DNA from: SYAC01 sp046048055
GTDB taxonomy: Bacteria; Planctomycetota; Phycisphaerae; Phycisphaerales; SM1A02
Length of the DNA stretch: 44,200 nucleotides
Assembly: GCA_046048055.1 (NCBI GenBank)
Contig: JBJOGW010000062.1
Coordinates: forward strand, 1-44,200
Direction of reading: 5' to 3'
In this document: in pieces, positions 30,653-39,236 of the stretch
Layout: each line of letters starts with the position of its first letter
Position numbering within the stretch: position 1 is the first letter of the stretch
Program-made: the position numbers and the translations under genes
The notes under the pieces: model-generated
Databases searched by the model: none
What the model was told of the DNA's origin: nothing
The model's input: only the letters and a program-made list of their open reading frames with translations

Positions 30653-33600
30653 TCACTGCAGCGCCTTCTCGATCTCGTCCCGCTCGGCCTTCAGGTCGTC
30701 GGACAGCTTCATGGTCCTTGTCTTGGCCAGCGTGCTTCGGGCCTCGTCCATGCGACCCGCCGCACGCAGCGCGTCGGCCAGGTGAAGCAGCGTCGATGGG
30801 GCTGGCGCCATGGTGGCCGATCGCTGCAGCGGCGAGAGGGCTTCCTGCGGCTTGCCCACCCTCACCAGCACGTAGCCCAGCGTGTCCAGGAACTCCGGAG
30901 AACCGGGAGCCAGTTCCACGGCCCTTCGGGCCCAGGCTTCGGCCTTGTCCGGCGCGCCGCCACACTTGGCGGCCACGAACGCGGCGTTGTTGAGCGCCGA
31001 CGGGTCGTCGGGAAGGATCTCGAGCGCCTTCTCGAAGCGAGGAACCGCCAGGTCGCACTTGCCAACAGCATAGGCCGTCTCGCCGGACTCCATGAATCCC
31101 TGCACCTGCATGCCGCGATTGTCACCGGCGGCCCGGATGGCGGCGTCGAAGTACTCCAGGGACTTGCCCAGGTTGTCGGGACCTGCCGCCCTCCAGATGC
31201 GCGCCAGTCCGCGGTTGGCAAAGAAGTCGGGCGTGGTGCCCGCCATCATGGTCTTCACGAAGGCATCGGCCTCGGCTGGCTGGTTCCGGAAGGTCTCCAC
31301 GATCGCGGCGTACCACGTGTCCCAGATCTCCGGCCGCGCGGCACCACGGTCCACGCCGGTTCGGATCTGGGTGTACAGGTTGCGAAGTGCCTGCAGCCCG
31401 GCCTCGCGCTGCCCGGCGTTCACCAGCGAGGCCGCAAGCAGCGCCTGCAGCGCTGCCGAGTCCTTGGCGATCTCGGGATTGGCGCGGATCATCGCCACCA
31501 CCTCGTTCCAGTCGGGCTTGTCCCTGCGAAGCCGCACGTTGACCGACCGGATCAGGTTGTTCTCGCTCTGGTCCGTCAGGAATGCACGGTCGAAGGCCCG
31601 GATGGCCTCATCCAGGCGGTTGGCGGCCAGCTGGACGTTGCCCACCGTGGCCGGCCACTCCGCATTCCGCGGCTCGAGCGTGGCCCCCACCTCGGCGGCG
31701 GCCAGGGCGCGGGCCGAGTTGTCGGCCCGCATGTAGAGGTCGATCAGTTGCCGTCGGGCGTCCGAAGCCTGCGGCATCACGGTCACGAACCGCTCCATGT
31801 GCTGGGTGGCCCCCGCAAGATCCCCGCTGTCAAGCAGCAGATCGGTCTTCAGCCGCGCCGCCGGCAGGTAGGTCGAGGCCATGCCGACCGCCTTGTCCGC
31901 CGAGGCGATGGCGTTCTGCAGATCCGCGGGCTCGCGACTCTGCAGGTACAGGGTGCGTTGGGCGTTGGCCAGCGCGGTCCAGCTCATGACGTTGTTGGGT
32001 TGCAATGCCGCAGCCTTCTCGAAGGCCGCGATCGCGTCGCGCAACCGGCCCTTCATGGCCTCGGTGTCGCCGCGCGCCATGGCCGCCTGGGAAAGGCCCT
32101 GGGCGATGCTCGCTCGCAACAACTGCAGGGTCACGTCGGGCTTGCCCAGTCGCTTCTCGGCCAGGTCCACGTACGCGGTCGCCGCGTCGTAGTCACGCAG
32201 GTTCTGGCAGATCTCGGCCAGGCGTCCAGCCAGGGCGTACACGCGCTGGTCATCCGACCCTCCGCTCGCCGCCTTCACCACCGGTTCCAGCCGCTCGCGC
32301 GCCCGCTGCCACTGTCGCTGCTGAAACCAGAAGTCGGCGATCTCCACGTCCACCTCGCGGGCCTGCGGATCCTGCAGCTTGGCGGCCTCGCCAAACTGCA
32401 CCTCGGCCTGCTCGGGACGGCCATTCTCGAACATGATCGCGCCCAGTCCCATCAGCAGCGCCCGCTTCTGGGCGGGTGGCGCGTTGGCGATCGCCGCCGC
32501 CAACGATGCCTCGCCGTCCTGCGGGGATCGCTGCTCCGACAAGGCGCGGCCACGCATGATGGCCACCGTGGGATCGGTGGGATCCTGCTTCTGCAGCGTG
32601 TCCAGGATCTGAAGTCCCAGGTCCACGTTGGCCTTCTGCGCATCCTCGATGCGCTTGCGCAGGGCCGGGTTCATGGCCCGAAGCTCCTCGGGCTTGAAGA
32701 GCGGCTTGCCCTCGGCATCCTGCATGAACATGGGCTCGCCCGGAGCCGAGAGCAGCATCGAGGCCAGGGCCATCGCGTTCTCGCGATAGGCCGGCGAATC
32801 CTTGTACACGCGGCGTCGCATGGCCATGGCGCCGGCACGGTCACCGATGTCGGCCTCCAGATCCAGCCACCCCTCCAGGATCTCGCGGTTGGCGGGATTG
32901 GCGCGGGCCAGGTTGCGAAGCACCTGCAGCGCCTGCGAGCGTTCGCCGGCACGGTTCAGCAGCAGCGCGTAGAGGCGGGCCGTGACCAGGTCGTTGGGCT
33001 TGCGCTCGTACGCCTGCCCCATGGACTCGATCGCGGCGGCCAGATCACCGTCTCGCTCGTGCATGAGCGCCATCTGTCGAAGCAGCAGCGGCGACATGTC
33101 GCCGGCCCGGCGAGCCGCCACCAGCACCTCCATGGCCTCCTGCGGCTTCTCCTGTGCCATCAGGGCGCGGGAGCGCAGCGTGGCCGCCACCCCGCGCTCG
33201 CCCGCCTGCTCGCCGGCCGCGGCCACCCGTTCCGCCGCGGTCCAGTCCTTCCGCTCGATCGCCTCCCGCGCCGCGGCCTCCAGCAGGATCTCCTCGCGTG
33301 CACCCACCTTCAGGGCCTGGTCGAGCATGCCAGGCAGCATCTGGTCCATCCGGCGCAAGGCGTCCTCGGCCTGCGCGCGGTCCGCTGCCGGTGCCTGGGC
33401 ATTGGCTGCCAGCTGGCGCAGGCGGACCCGCAGGTCGACCATGTTGATGTAGCCGAAGACGGCGCGGTTGTCGGGATCGGGGTACTGCAGCTCCACCGAC
33501 TTCAGCACGCGCTCCAGCGGATCCCTGGAGGAGAGCAGCGCCTGAAACTGGAGCAGCGTGGGGTTGCCCGGCGAACGCTTCAAGCCCTCGACGATCCATC

Positions 33601-35419
33601 GATTGCCCTCGTCGGCGTTCTCCATCACGATGCCCGTGAGCTGGGCCAGGGCCACGTACAGCCGCACGTCGTCGGGGTTCTGGGCCAGGGCCGCCGAGAG
33701 CGCCTGCTGCGCCCCCGCCAGGTCTCGCTCGATCATCAACCGCTCGGCCTGCGACACCACCTGTGCCACCGCGTCGTCGCGGTTGGCCATCGCCATCTCG
33801 CCCACGTTCACCGCCGTGCCCTCGAGTGCCTTCTGAAGCCGGGCGGCGCGGTCGTTGGCCGGATCCGTGGCGAGCACCTGCAGCACCGTGGCGCGGGCCT
33901 CCTCCGTGCGGCCGGTGGCAGCCTCGATCTCGGCTCGCATGAGCAGCAGAGGCGTGAAGCCCGGGTAGGACTTGAGTCCGTCCGTGCAGATCCGCATGGC
34001 CGTGCCGGTCTCGCGGCGTCCCAGGTTGGCCATGGCCGCGAACAGGTACGTGTCCGGCCCCGGCTGGTCCTGCAGGCGAAGCACCTCGTCAAAGGCCGCC
34101 ACCGCGTCACCGGGGCGGTTCTCCGCCACTGCAGTCTTGGCCTCGATCAGCTGCACCGCCAGTCGCTCGCCGCGGGGCTCGAGATACTGGATGGCCTGGT
34201 CGCGGGCCGACCGCAACGCCTCCAGCCTGGTGGCCCGCTCTGCGGCATCCTGCGAGGAGAGAAGATCCAGGAACGCCGTGTTGAACAGCGTGTTCACCGC
34301 CACCTGACGGGCATCCTCCTGCACCAGCGACTCGAGCGAGGTGGGCAGGTTGGGCATCGCCAGCGTCTCCCGGGCCACGGCCAGGGCCTTGGCGCGATCC
34401 GTGTCGCTGCCCGCCAGCATCAGCACGCGGCGAGCCACCATGTCGGTGGGATCCGCCTCCACCCGGTCGGACATGAGCTTGGCGGCCTTCTCCAGCCACT
34501 GGCGGTTGCGGCCGTCCAGCAGCGCCAGCGCCACGGTGAAGGTCTTCTCGCGGTCGCCGGCCACGCGGTCCTCGAGCGTGGCCACCTCGGCCCGCGCGTT
34601 GTCCACGTCCTGCTGGGTCACGCCCTGCTCGCGCTGGGCCAGCTGGTCCTGCAGTCGCTGCAGCCGACCCAGCCGCCAGGACAGGCCCGCGGGCGCGGCC
34701 TTGCGAGCCTCGTCGATCGTGGCGTCCACCTCGGCGAACTTGCGGCGGGCGTCGCTGACCCGGTTTTCCGAGCGGTACTTGATCGCCGCATCCAGCTGGG
34801 ATCGGATCAGGTCAAGCCATGCCTCGTCCATCGAGGCATCCTGGGCGAGCACCTCCCGCAGCATCCGCTCCGCATCCGCTCGCTCCGCGTCGGTCAGGGC
34901 ACCGCCGCGCCGCGCCGAGCCGATGGCCTGCCAGTACTTCAGGCGGTTCTGCGCTGGATCATCCGGAGCCAGCCGTCCGGCGATCTGCTCGGCCTCGGCC
35001 CCGAACTCGCGCCACAGCGTCTCGCTGTTGAACGCGTTGTTCCGCTGGTACAGCGTCTCCATGGCCGCGAGCCATCCTGCCGCCTCGTTGGGCCTGGCCC
35101 GAGCACGCTGAAACCGCACGCCGATGAGCTGGTTGTACGCCTCCCGCGCCTGGTCGATGGTGTCCGGCACCTGCTTGCGAAGGGCCGCGTCCAGCGCCTC
35201 CAGGTACTTCACGTTGGTGGGCTCGCGGTTGACCGAGCGGCCGTAGTAGTTGACCGCCTTGCGATAGTCGCCCTCGGCCTCGAAACGCTGGGCTGCGGCG
35301 AAGTTGCGCTCCGCGGCGGTGGATCGCTGCCACCACCAGACGAATCCGCCAAAACCCACGCCGACGGTCAGGATGATGGAGAAGATCAGGATGAAACGCG
35401 TGTTGAGCTTGGAGGCCAT
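30653..35419 (-). CDS. Giant membrane-anchored TPR protein of the exosortase/exopolysaccharide locus
   Basis: 1588 residues. A single N-terminal membrane helix (about 8-28) is followed by tetratricopeptide-like helical repeats for the whole remaining length (for example AAQRFEAEGDYRKAVNYYGR near the start and PSALNNAAFVAAKCGGAPDK near the end). No enzymatic domain is visible. ATG 35419 is chosen because the membrane anchor follows directly; the frame is open further upstream. The gene is 8 bases downstream of the EpsI-like gene. In other exosortase loci a large TPR protein (PEP-CTERM system PrsT, TIGR02917) occupies a comparable place, and this may be its counterpart. A scaffold role in the periplasm for polysaccharide export is inferred, not shown. 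Confidence 0.85.
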   Translation of the reverse strand: MASKLNTRFILIFSIILTVGVGFGGFVWWWQRSTAAERNFAAAQRFEAEGDYRKAVNYYGRSVNREPTNVKYLEALDAALRKQVPDTIDQAREAYNQLIGVRFQRARARPNEAAGWLAAMETLYQRNNAFNSETLWREFGAEAEQIAGRLAPDDPAQNRLKYWQAIGSARRGGALTDAERADAERMLREVLAQDASMDEAWLDLIRSQLDAAIKYRSENRVSDARRKFAEVDATIDEARKAAPAGLSWRLGRLQRLQDQLAQREQGVTQQDVDNARAEVATLEDRVAGDREKTFTVALALLDGRNRQWLEKAAKLMSDRVEADPTDMVARRVLMLAGSDTDRAKALAVARETLAMPNLPTSLESLVQEDARQVAVNTLFNTAFLDLLSSQDAAERATRLEALRSARDQAIQYLEPRGERLAVQLIEAKTAVAENRPGDAVAAFDEVLRLQDQPGPDTYLFAAMANLGRRETGTAMRICTDGLKSYPGFTPLLLMRAEIEAATGRTEEARATVLQVLATDPANDRAARLQKALEGTAVNVGEMAMANRDDAVAQVVSQAERLMIERDLAGAQQALSAALAQNPDDVRLYVALAQLTGIVMENADEGNRWIVEGLKRSPGNPTLLQFQALLSSRDPLERVLKSVELQYPDPDNRAVFGYINMVDLRVRLRQLAANAQAPAADRAQAEDALRRMDQMLPGMLDQALKVGAREEILLEAAAREAIERKDWTAAERVAAAGEQAGERGVAATLRSRALMAQEKPQEAMEVLVAARRAGDMSPLLLRQMALMHERDGDLAAAIESMGQAYERKPNDLVTARLYALLLNRAGERSQALQVLRNLARANPANREILEGWLDLEADIGDRAGAMAMRRRVYKDSPAYRENAMALASMLLSAPGEPMFMQDAEGKPLFKPEELRAMNPALRKRIEDAQKANVDLGLQILDTLQKQDPTDPTVAIMRGRALSEQRSPQDGEASLAAAIANAPPAQKRALLMGLGAIMFENGRPEQAEVQFGEAAKLQDPQAREVDVEIADFWFQQRQWQRARERLEPVVKAASGGSDDQRVYALAGRLAEICQNLRDYDAATAYVDLAEKRLGKPDVTLQLLRASIAQGLSQAAMARGDTEAMKGRLRDAIAAFEKAAALQPNNVMSWTALANAQRTLYLQSREPADLQNAIASADKAVGMASTYLPAARLKTDLLLDSGDLAGATQHMERFVTVMPQASDARRQLIDLYMRADNSARALAAAEVGATLEPRNAEWPATVGNVQLAANRLDEAIRAFDRAFLTDQSENNLIRSVNVRLRRDKPDWNEVVAMIRANPEIAKDSAALQALLAASLVNAGQREAGLQALRNLYTQIRTGVDRGAARPEIWDTWYAAIVETFRNQPAEADAFVKTMMAGTTPDFFANRGLARIWRAAGPDNLGKSLEYFDAAIRAAGDNRGMQVQGFMESGETAYAVGKCDLAVPRFEKALEILPDDPSALNNAAFVAAKCGGAPDKAEAWARRAVELAPGSPEFLDTLGYVLVRVGKPQEALSPLQRSATMAPAPSTLLHLADALRAAGRMDEARSTLAKTRTMKLSDDLKAERDEIEKALQ

Positions 35420-35427
35420 GGTCGTGT

Positions 35428-36309
35428 TCAGGCGGTGGGGCGTGCGGGAGTGAAGGTTCGGTCCGTGCCCGGGGGCGGCGTCGCCCCCTCCACCGAAGGC
35501 CAGTCCGGAAGGCACTTCATCAGGTGGGGAAGGAGCGCGGTCATCAGTTCCGAGGTCATTCGGTCGAATTGGGGCAGGACTTCGTCGGGTTCTCCCGGCA
35601 TCCGTGCCGAAAATTGGACCTTGCAGTAGTAGGCGTAGCGGTCGGTGAGCTTGAAACTGAGGTTACGAACCGCCAGGGCCGAGGGAGTCAAGGCTCCGTT
35701 TGCGATGAACAGATAACCCCCCAGGAACGTGAATTTGGGGTTCCGGGGGTCCTGAAACACCGACACGGTCATCGAGACCTCGCCCAGCGGAAGGTTCACC
35801 ACCGAGGTCTTGCGCGTGACCGGATCCTTGACGGACGCGGTCGGGTACCGCAGGCCGGATCCTGGCTGCACCGGGCCACCTTCCAGGTCCCAGGCCGAGC
35901 GGTCCACGGCCACCGTTCGAACATCGGGCTGGCCGCGCATCACCATGCCGCCGGCGTTCCAGCATCGCTCCGGAATGTGCGGCACCGTGTCGATCATCCC
36001 GGTGTAGTAGGCGGCATGCACCTGCATCACGCCCCTGGACGGCTCGCCGTCCACCGCATACGTGCGGTCGAGGTAGTTGCGGGTTCCCAGTTCCTCCACC
36101 AGCGCGTCGGAGAAGACCGCATCCTTGCCAACCTGCTTCCAGGTTCCCAGCGACGCGGGCACGCGGTCCAGAGGTTCTCGGAGCGGCACGGGCTCCTTCT
36201 TCAGGAACACCTGCAGCTGGGCCATGGCCACGCGGAATCCCACGCCGCCCACCAGCAGCGTGACGCATCCGGCCACGAAGGCGGTGCGGACCCGCCGGTC
36301 AACCTGCAT
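35428..36309 (-). CDS. Exosortase-associated EpsI-like protein (DUF3485)
   Basis: 293 residues. One N-terminal transmembrane helix (about 9-29) is followed by a soluble domain that should face the periplasm. The family signature, a His-x-Pro-Glu-x-Cys motif, appears as TVPHIPERCWNAGG near residues 109-122, after the strand VHAAYYTG. EpsI proteins accompany exosortases, sometimes as a separate gene and sometimes fused to the exosortase C-terminus; they are needed for exopolysaccharide production in some systems but their activity is unknown. Here the gene is separate and its ATG overlaps the end of the exosortase gene by 11 bases. It is followed after 8 bases by the giant TPR gene. Confidence 0.88.
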   Translation of the reverse strand: MQVDRRVRTAFVAGCVTLLVGGVGFRVAMAQLQVFLKKEPVPLREPLDRVPASLGTWKQVGKDAVFSDALVEELGTRNYLDRTYAVDGEPSRGVMQVHAAYYTGMIDTVPHIPERCWNAGGMVMRGQPDVRTVAVDRSAWDLEGGPVQPGSGLRYPTASVKDPVTRKTSVVNLPLGEVSMTVSVFQDPRNPKFTFLGGYLFIANGALTPSALAVRNLSFKLTDRYAYYCKVQFSARMPGEPDEVLPQFDRMTSELMTALLPHLMKCLPDWPSVEGATPPPGTDRTFTPARPTA

Positions 36310-37243
36310 GGCCGGCCTCCTTGCCCGTGGGTCCCTGCACCACCAGATTGGTCAGGATCCACAGGACCAGCAGGTAGAGCAGGAACGCCGGCACCAGCCA
36401 CACCAGGCCGATGAAGTGGTGGAACTCGCCTGCGGCGAATTCGCTGTCGAACAGGCTGAGCACCCCAAGGCTGGCCACCCGGAGCACGTTCACGAACACC
36501 GCCACGGGCACGCCCATCACCACCAGCGTGACGCGTTGCCAGATGGTGGGCAGGCTCACGTACGCCATGGCCACGCCCAGGGCCATGAACGCCACCAGCA
36601 TGCGCATGCCGCTGCACGCCTCGGCCACGTTGAGCTGGTGCGGATTGCCGTCCTGGAAGACCGTGAGCACGTTCCCGGTCAGGTCCACGTCCATTCCGAA
36701 CAGGCCCAGCAGGATGTACGCCCCCTTGGCCGAGATGTCCTGCAGCTTGTAGGTGACGATGCTCAGGAACCGCTCGCTGATGGTCTGCCCGAAGGCGATC
36801 ACGTAGCAGATGGGGAACCAGAGCCACTTCATCCAGGCCCATCCGGTGACCAGCAGCACCAGCCCGAAGAAGGTGAGCCCCACCGCGAAGCCCCGCGTGT
36901 TGTGGTGCTGCAGCGTGGCGGGACCGAACACGCACGCCGCGTAGGCGGCCACGCCCAGCACGATCAGCGGCAGCCCGCTCCACGCCGGTCGCAGCGGCTC
37001 GGCCAGGATGCGATCCCGCTTGATCCACACGAACCAGCCCGCGATGGCAGGAATCAGCAGGGTGTGCCCCCAGTCCGAGGGCATCTCGATGGCCCACCGC
37101 ACCTGGCTTCGGAACCAGTCCCAGAAGACCGTGACCATCGCCGCCACCGCCACCACGCCCGCCACGATCGCCGTGCGGCCATCGACCGCGATGCGGTCGC
37201 CGCTGGGCGGGGAGCCGGAGAGGATGTTCGGAGCGGTGGTCAC
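36299..37243 (-). CDS. Exosortase (transmembrane cysteine transpeptidase)
   Basis: 314 residues with about eight transmembrane helices. Exosortases process proteins with a C-terminal PEP-CTERM-like signal at the inner membrane. The catalytic triad is complete: C210 in NVAEACSGMRML, R255 in VFVNVLRVASLG, and H275 or H276 in GEFHHFIGLVWL. The start is GTG 37243, preceded by AGGGA on the coding strand; the gap to the upstream exporter gene is 94 bases. It overlaps the EpsI-like gene by 11 bases. None of the proteins encoded in the window ends in a PEP-CTERM-like motif, so its substrates are elsewhere. I do not assign it to a numbered exosortase subtype. Confidence 0.93.
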   Translation of the reverse strand: MTTAPNILSGSPPSGDRIAVDGRTAIVAGVVAVAAMVTVFWDWFRSQVRWAIEMPSDWGHTLLIPAIAGWFVWIKRDRILAEPLRPAWSGLPLIVLGVAAYAACVFGPATLQHHNTRGFAVGLTFFGLVLLVTGWAWMKWLWFPICYVIAFGQTISERFLSIVTYKLQDISAKGAYILLGLFGMDVDLTGNVLTVFQDGNPHQLNVAEACSGMRMLVAFMALGVAMAYVSLPTIWQRVTLVVMGVPVAVFVNVLRVASLGVLSLFDSEFAAGEFHHFIGLVWLVPAFLLYLLVLWILTNLVVQGPTGKEAGHAG

Positions 37244-37337
37244 GTCGTTCCCTGGAGTCTGGTGGCCGCCTCCCTGCGGCAGGCTTGGGCTACGAACGGG
37301 CGGCGGAGCCGTTCAGGCGGTCTCCACAAAGCGACGC

Positions 37338-39056
37338 TCACTGGCCCACGACGTTGACCGGCGGGGCGCCAAAGATGTCGTTGCCCCAGTTGCGGTCCAC
37401 CAGGAAGCCGAAGCCGTACGTCATGCGGAAGCCGTTGCGGATCACCGCCAGCGGCGTGGCCCAGAAGTTGGTGCCGATCAGCACGTGATCGTCGGCCTTC
37501 ATGAAGATGTCCGGCTCGGCGCGATTGCGGATGGCGGCCAGATTCACTCGGATGCACGCTTCCTTGTCACCGCCGATGCGTCGGATCAGGTCCACACGCT
37601 CCGGAATGGCGATGCCACTGAGCCCACCCGCGGCATCGACCAGCCGGCTCAGCGTGAGCTTGCCCGAGGTGGGCAGGTTGTAGACGCCCGGACGCGTGAT
37701 CTCGCCGCCGATGTACACCACGCCCACCTCGCCGGTGTCGCAGTAGATCATGTCCTCCGGGCGGATCACCACGTTCAGGTTGGCGGAGCCGCGGACCAGC
37801 TGGTTGTAGTCGATCTCGATCACGCGGCTGCTGAAGGCCTTCTTCTCCTCCAGGCGACCACGAGCGCGGGCGCGGGCACGGTCACCTGTCACCAGACCGG
37901 GCGTGGATGCCTCGGCGTCCGTCTCCGTGGCGGTCACGTCCGCGGACTGCGGGGCATCGGACTGCGCCGCGGAACGCGTCGGCTCGGCCGACCCCATCTT
38001 CACGAACTTCTGCGTGGCGTTGTCGAACGTGTATCGATCACCCACCGCGTCGTCGCTGACTCCCTGTGCTTGCGGCGCCGGGTTGGAACTGGGCACCTCG
38101 AGCTGGTCCACATCCACCGGGGGCGCCGGAGGCGTGGCCTGGGTACCAAGCATGCCCGGACGCGGCTGCTCAGGGCTGCCTGCTGGCTCAACGGGCGAGG
38201 TGCCGGCATCGGCAGGCGGCGCCGGAGGCGGCGTGGGTGCGCCTCCGGATCCCGGCAACTGCTGGATCAAGGCATCGATGTCCGCGGCGGAGGGCGGCGG
38301 AGGCGCGGGAGGCGTGGTCGGGGCTGGAGTGGTGGTGGTGGCCGTAGGCGGACCACCAGCCTCAGCGGTGGGCGCCGCAGGCGTCGGGGGCGGCGCCACG
38401 TTGTACCGCTCGTCCGTGGCCTTGGCACGCGTGATCAGCACCCGCGTGGTGCTTGGCGATGCGCCACGGGCGATCGCAATGGCGTCCAGGATCCGCAAGT
38501 CCGGCTTGTTCAACCCGTAGAGGCCGGGAGCATCCACCGCACCCATGATTCGGAACTGGTAGGCGCGAGCCTCCTCGATCGACACGTAGGCCTTGGGGTT
38601 GGAGAGGATGGGACGCAACTTCTCCACGATGACCGCCTCAAGCTGCTCGGCGGTCAGTCCCGCGGCGTTCACCTTGCCCACCACCGGCAGGTTGACTTGG
38701 CCCGCGGTGTCGATCACACGCGTGGAGATCTCCGTCTCCGAGGCCGAGACCAGCTGCGGGATGGAGATCTGCACCACGTCACCAGCGGCCAGCTTGTACT
38801 CGAGCGTGTTGGGCACCAAGTCGTCAGGCGTGGGCTGGGTGTACTCCACGCTGGAGTCCGAGGCCTGCTCGATCACGTCGATTCGGCTCAGGATGGGGAT
38901 GGCCGTCGGTGTGGTCTCGAAGTAGCCGGTGCGGCTGGGATCGATGAAGCCGTCGGTTTCGCAACCCCATCCCGCGAGTGCACCCAAGCACAGCCCAACC
39001 GCTGCAACCGCCTTGACCAGCGTGCGGAATTCCGGAGATGAGAAGGGTCGAACCAT
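37338..39056 (-). CDS. Polysaccharide export lipoprotein, Wza-like
   Basis: 572 residues, longer than the usual 350-400. The N-terminal hydrophobic segment ends in LAGWGC, a plausible though imperfect lipobox. The polysaccharide export domain follows (EYKLAAGDVVQISIP, then DTAGQVNLPVVGKVNAAGLT at about 115-135) with a first SLBB-type segment (YQFRIMGAVDAPGLYGL). A Pro/Ala/Thr-rich insert fills about residues 217-345. The C-terminal part has a second SLBB-type domain (VVYIGGEITRPGVYNLPTSG). Wza-type proteins form the outer-membrane channel for capsule or exopolysaccharide. This is the first gene of the long minus-strand run. A TAGCCT hexamer lies 43 bases before the ATG on the coding strand and may be its -10 box. 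Confidence 0.88.
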   Translation of the reverse strand: MVRPFSSPEFRTLVKAVAAVGLCLGALAGWGCETDGFIDPSRTGYFETTPTAIPILSRIDVIEQASDSSVEYTQPTPDDLVPNTLEYKLAAGDVVQISIPQLVSASETEISTRVIDTAGQVNLPVVGKVNAAGLTAEQLEAVIVEKLRPILSNPKAYVSIEEARAYQFRIMGAVDAPGLYGLNKPDLRILDAIAIARGASPSTTRVLITRAKATDERYNVAPPPTPAAPTAEAGGPPTATTTTPAPTTPPAPPPPSAADIDALIQQLPGSGGAPTPPPAPPADAGTSPVEPAGSPEQPRPGMLGTQATPPAPPVDVDQLEVPSSNPAPQAQGVSDDAVGDRYTFDNATQKFVKMGSAEPTRSAAQSDAPQSADVTATETDAEASTPGLVTGDRARARARGRLEEKKAFSSRVIEIDYNQLVRGSANLNVVIRPEDMIYCDTGEVGVVYIGGEITRPGVYNLPTSGKLTLSRLVDAAGGLSGIAIPERVDLIRRIGGDKEACIRVNLAAIRNRAEPDIFMKADDHVLIGTNFWATPLAVIRNGFRMTYGFGFLVDRNWGNDIFGAPPVNVVGQ

Positions 39057-39207
39057 GACGCGAAGGGGGGCCGGGCGGGGGTCTATCGGAAGGACGGGGA
39101 GGCTACCTGCACGAATCGATTGGTTCCAGCCGATCCGCGGCTATGCCACACCCCATGCCATGAAATTTCGCGAGAATGAAGGTCCCGCCGATTCTGAAAG
39201 TTTTCAC

Positions 39208-39229
39208 GGGACATCCTCGGGCATGTCCC
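39208..39229 (-). terminator. Possible terminator after pyrB
   Basis: GGGACAT and ATGTCCC form a 7-bp stem around 8 bases, starting 8 bases beyond the pyrB stop codon. The following bases on the minus strand (GTGAAAACTTTC) are only weakly T-rich. The rest of the 180-base gap up to the exporter gene shows nothing else I can name apart from the possible promoter box near 39100-39105. Confidence 0.35.
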
Positions 39230-39236
39230 CGCCTGT

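Noticed and set aside
30497..35629. 1710-codon open frame on the plus strand
   Set aside because: It is the exact antisense of the TPR gene. Its His/Arg/Gly/Gln-rich product has no domain, while the minus strand gives a coherent TPR protein with a membrane anchor. Long antisense frames are expected at this G+C content.
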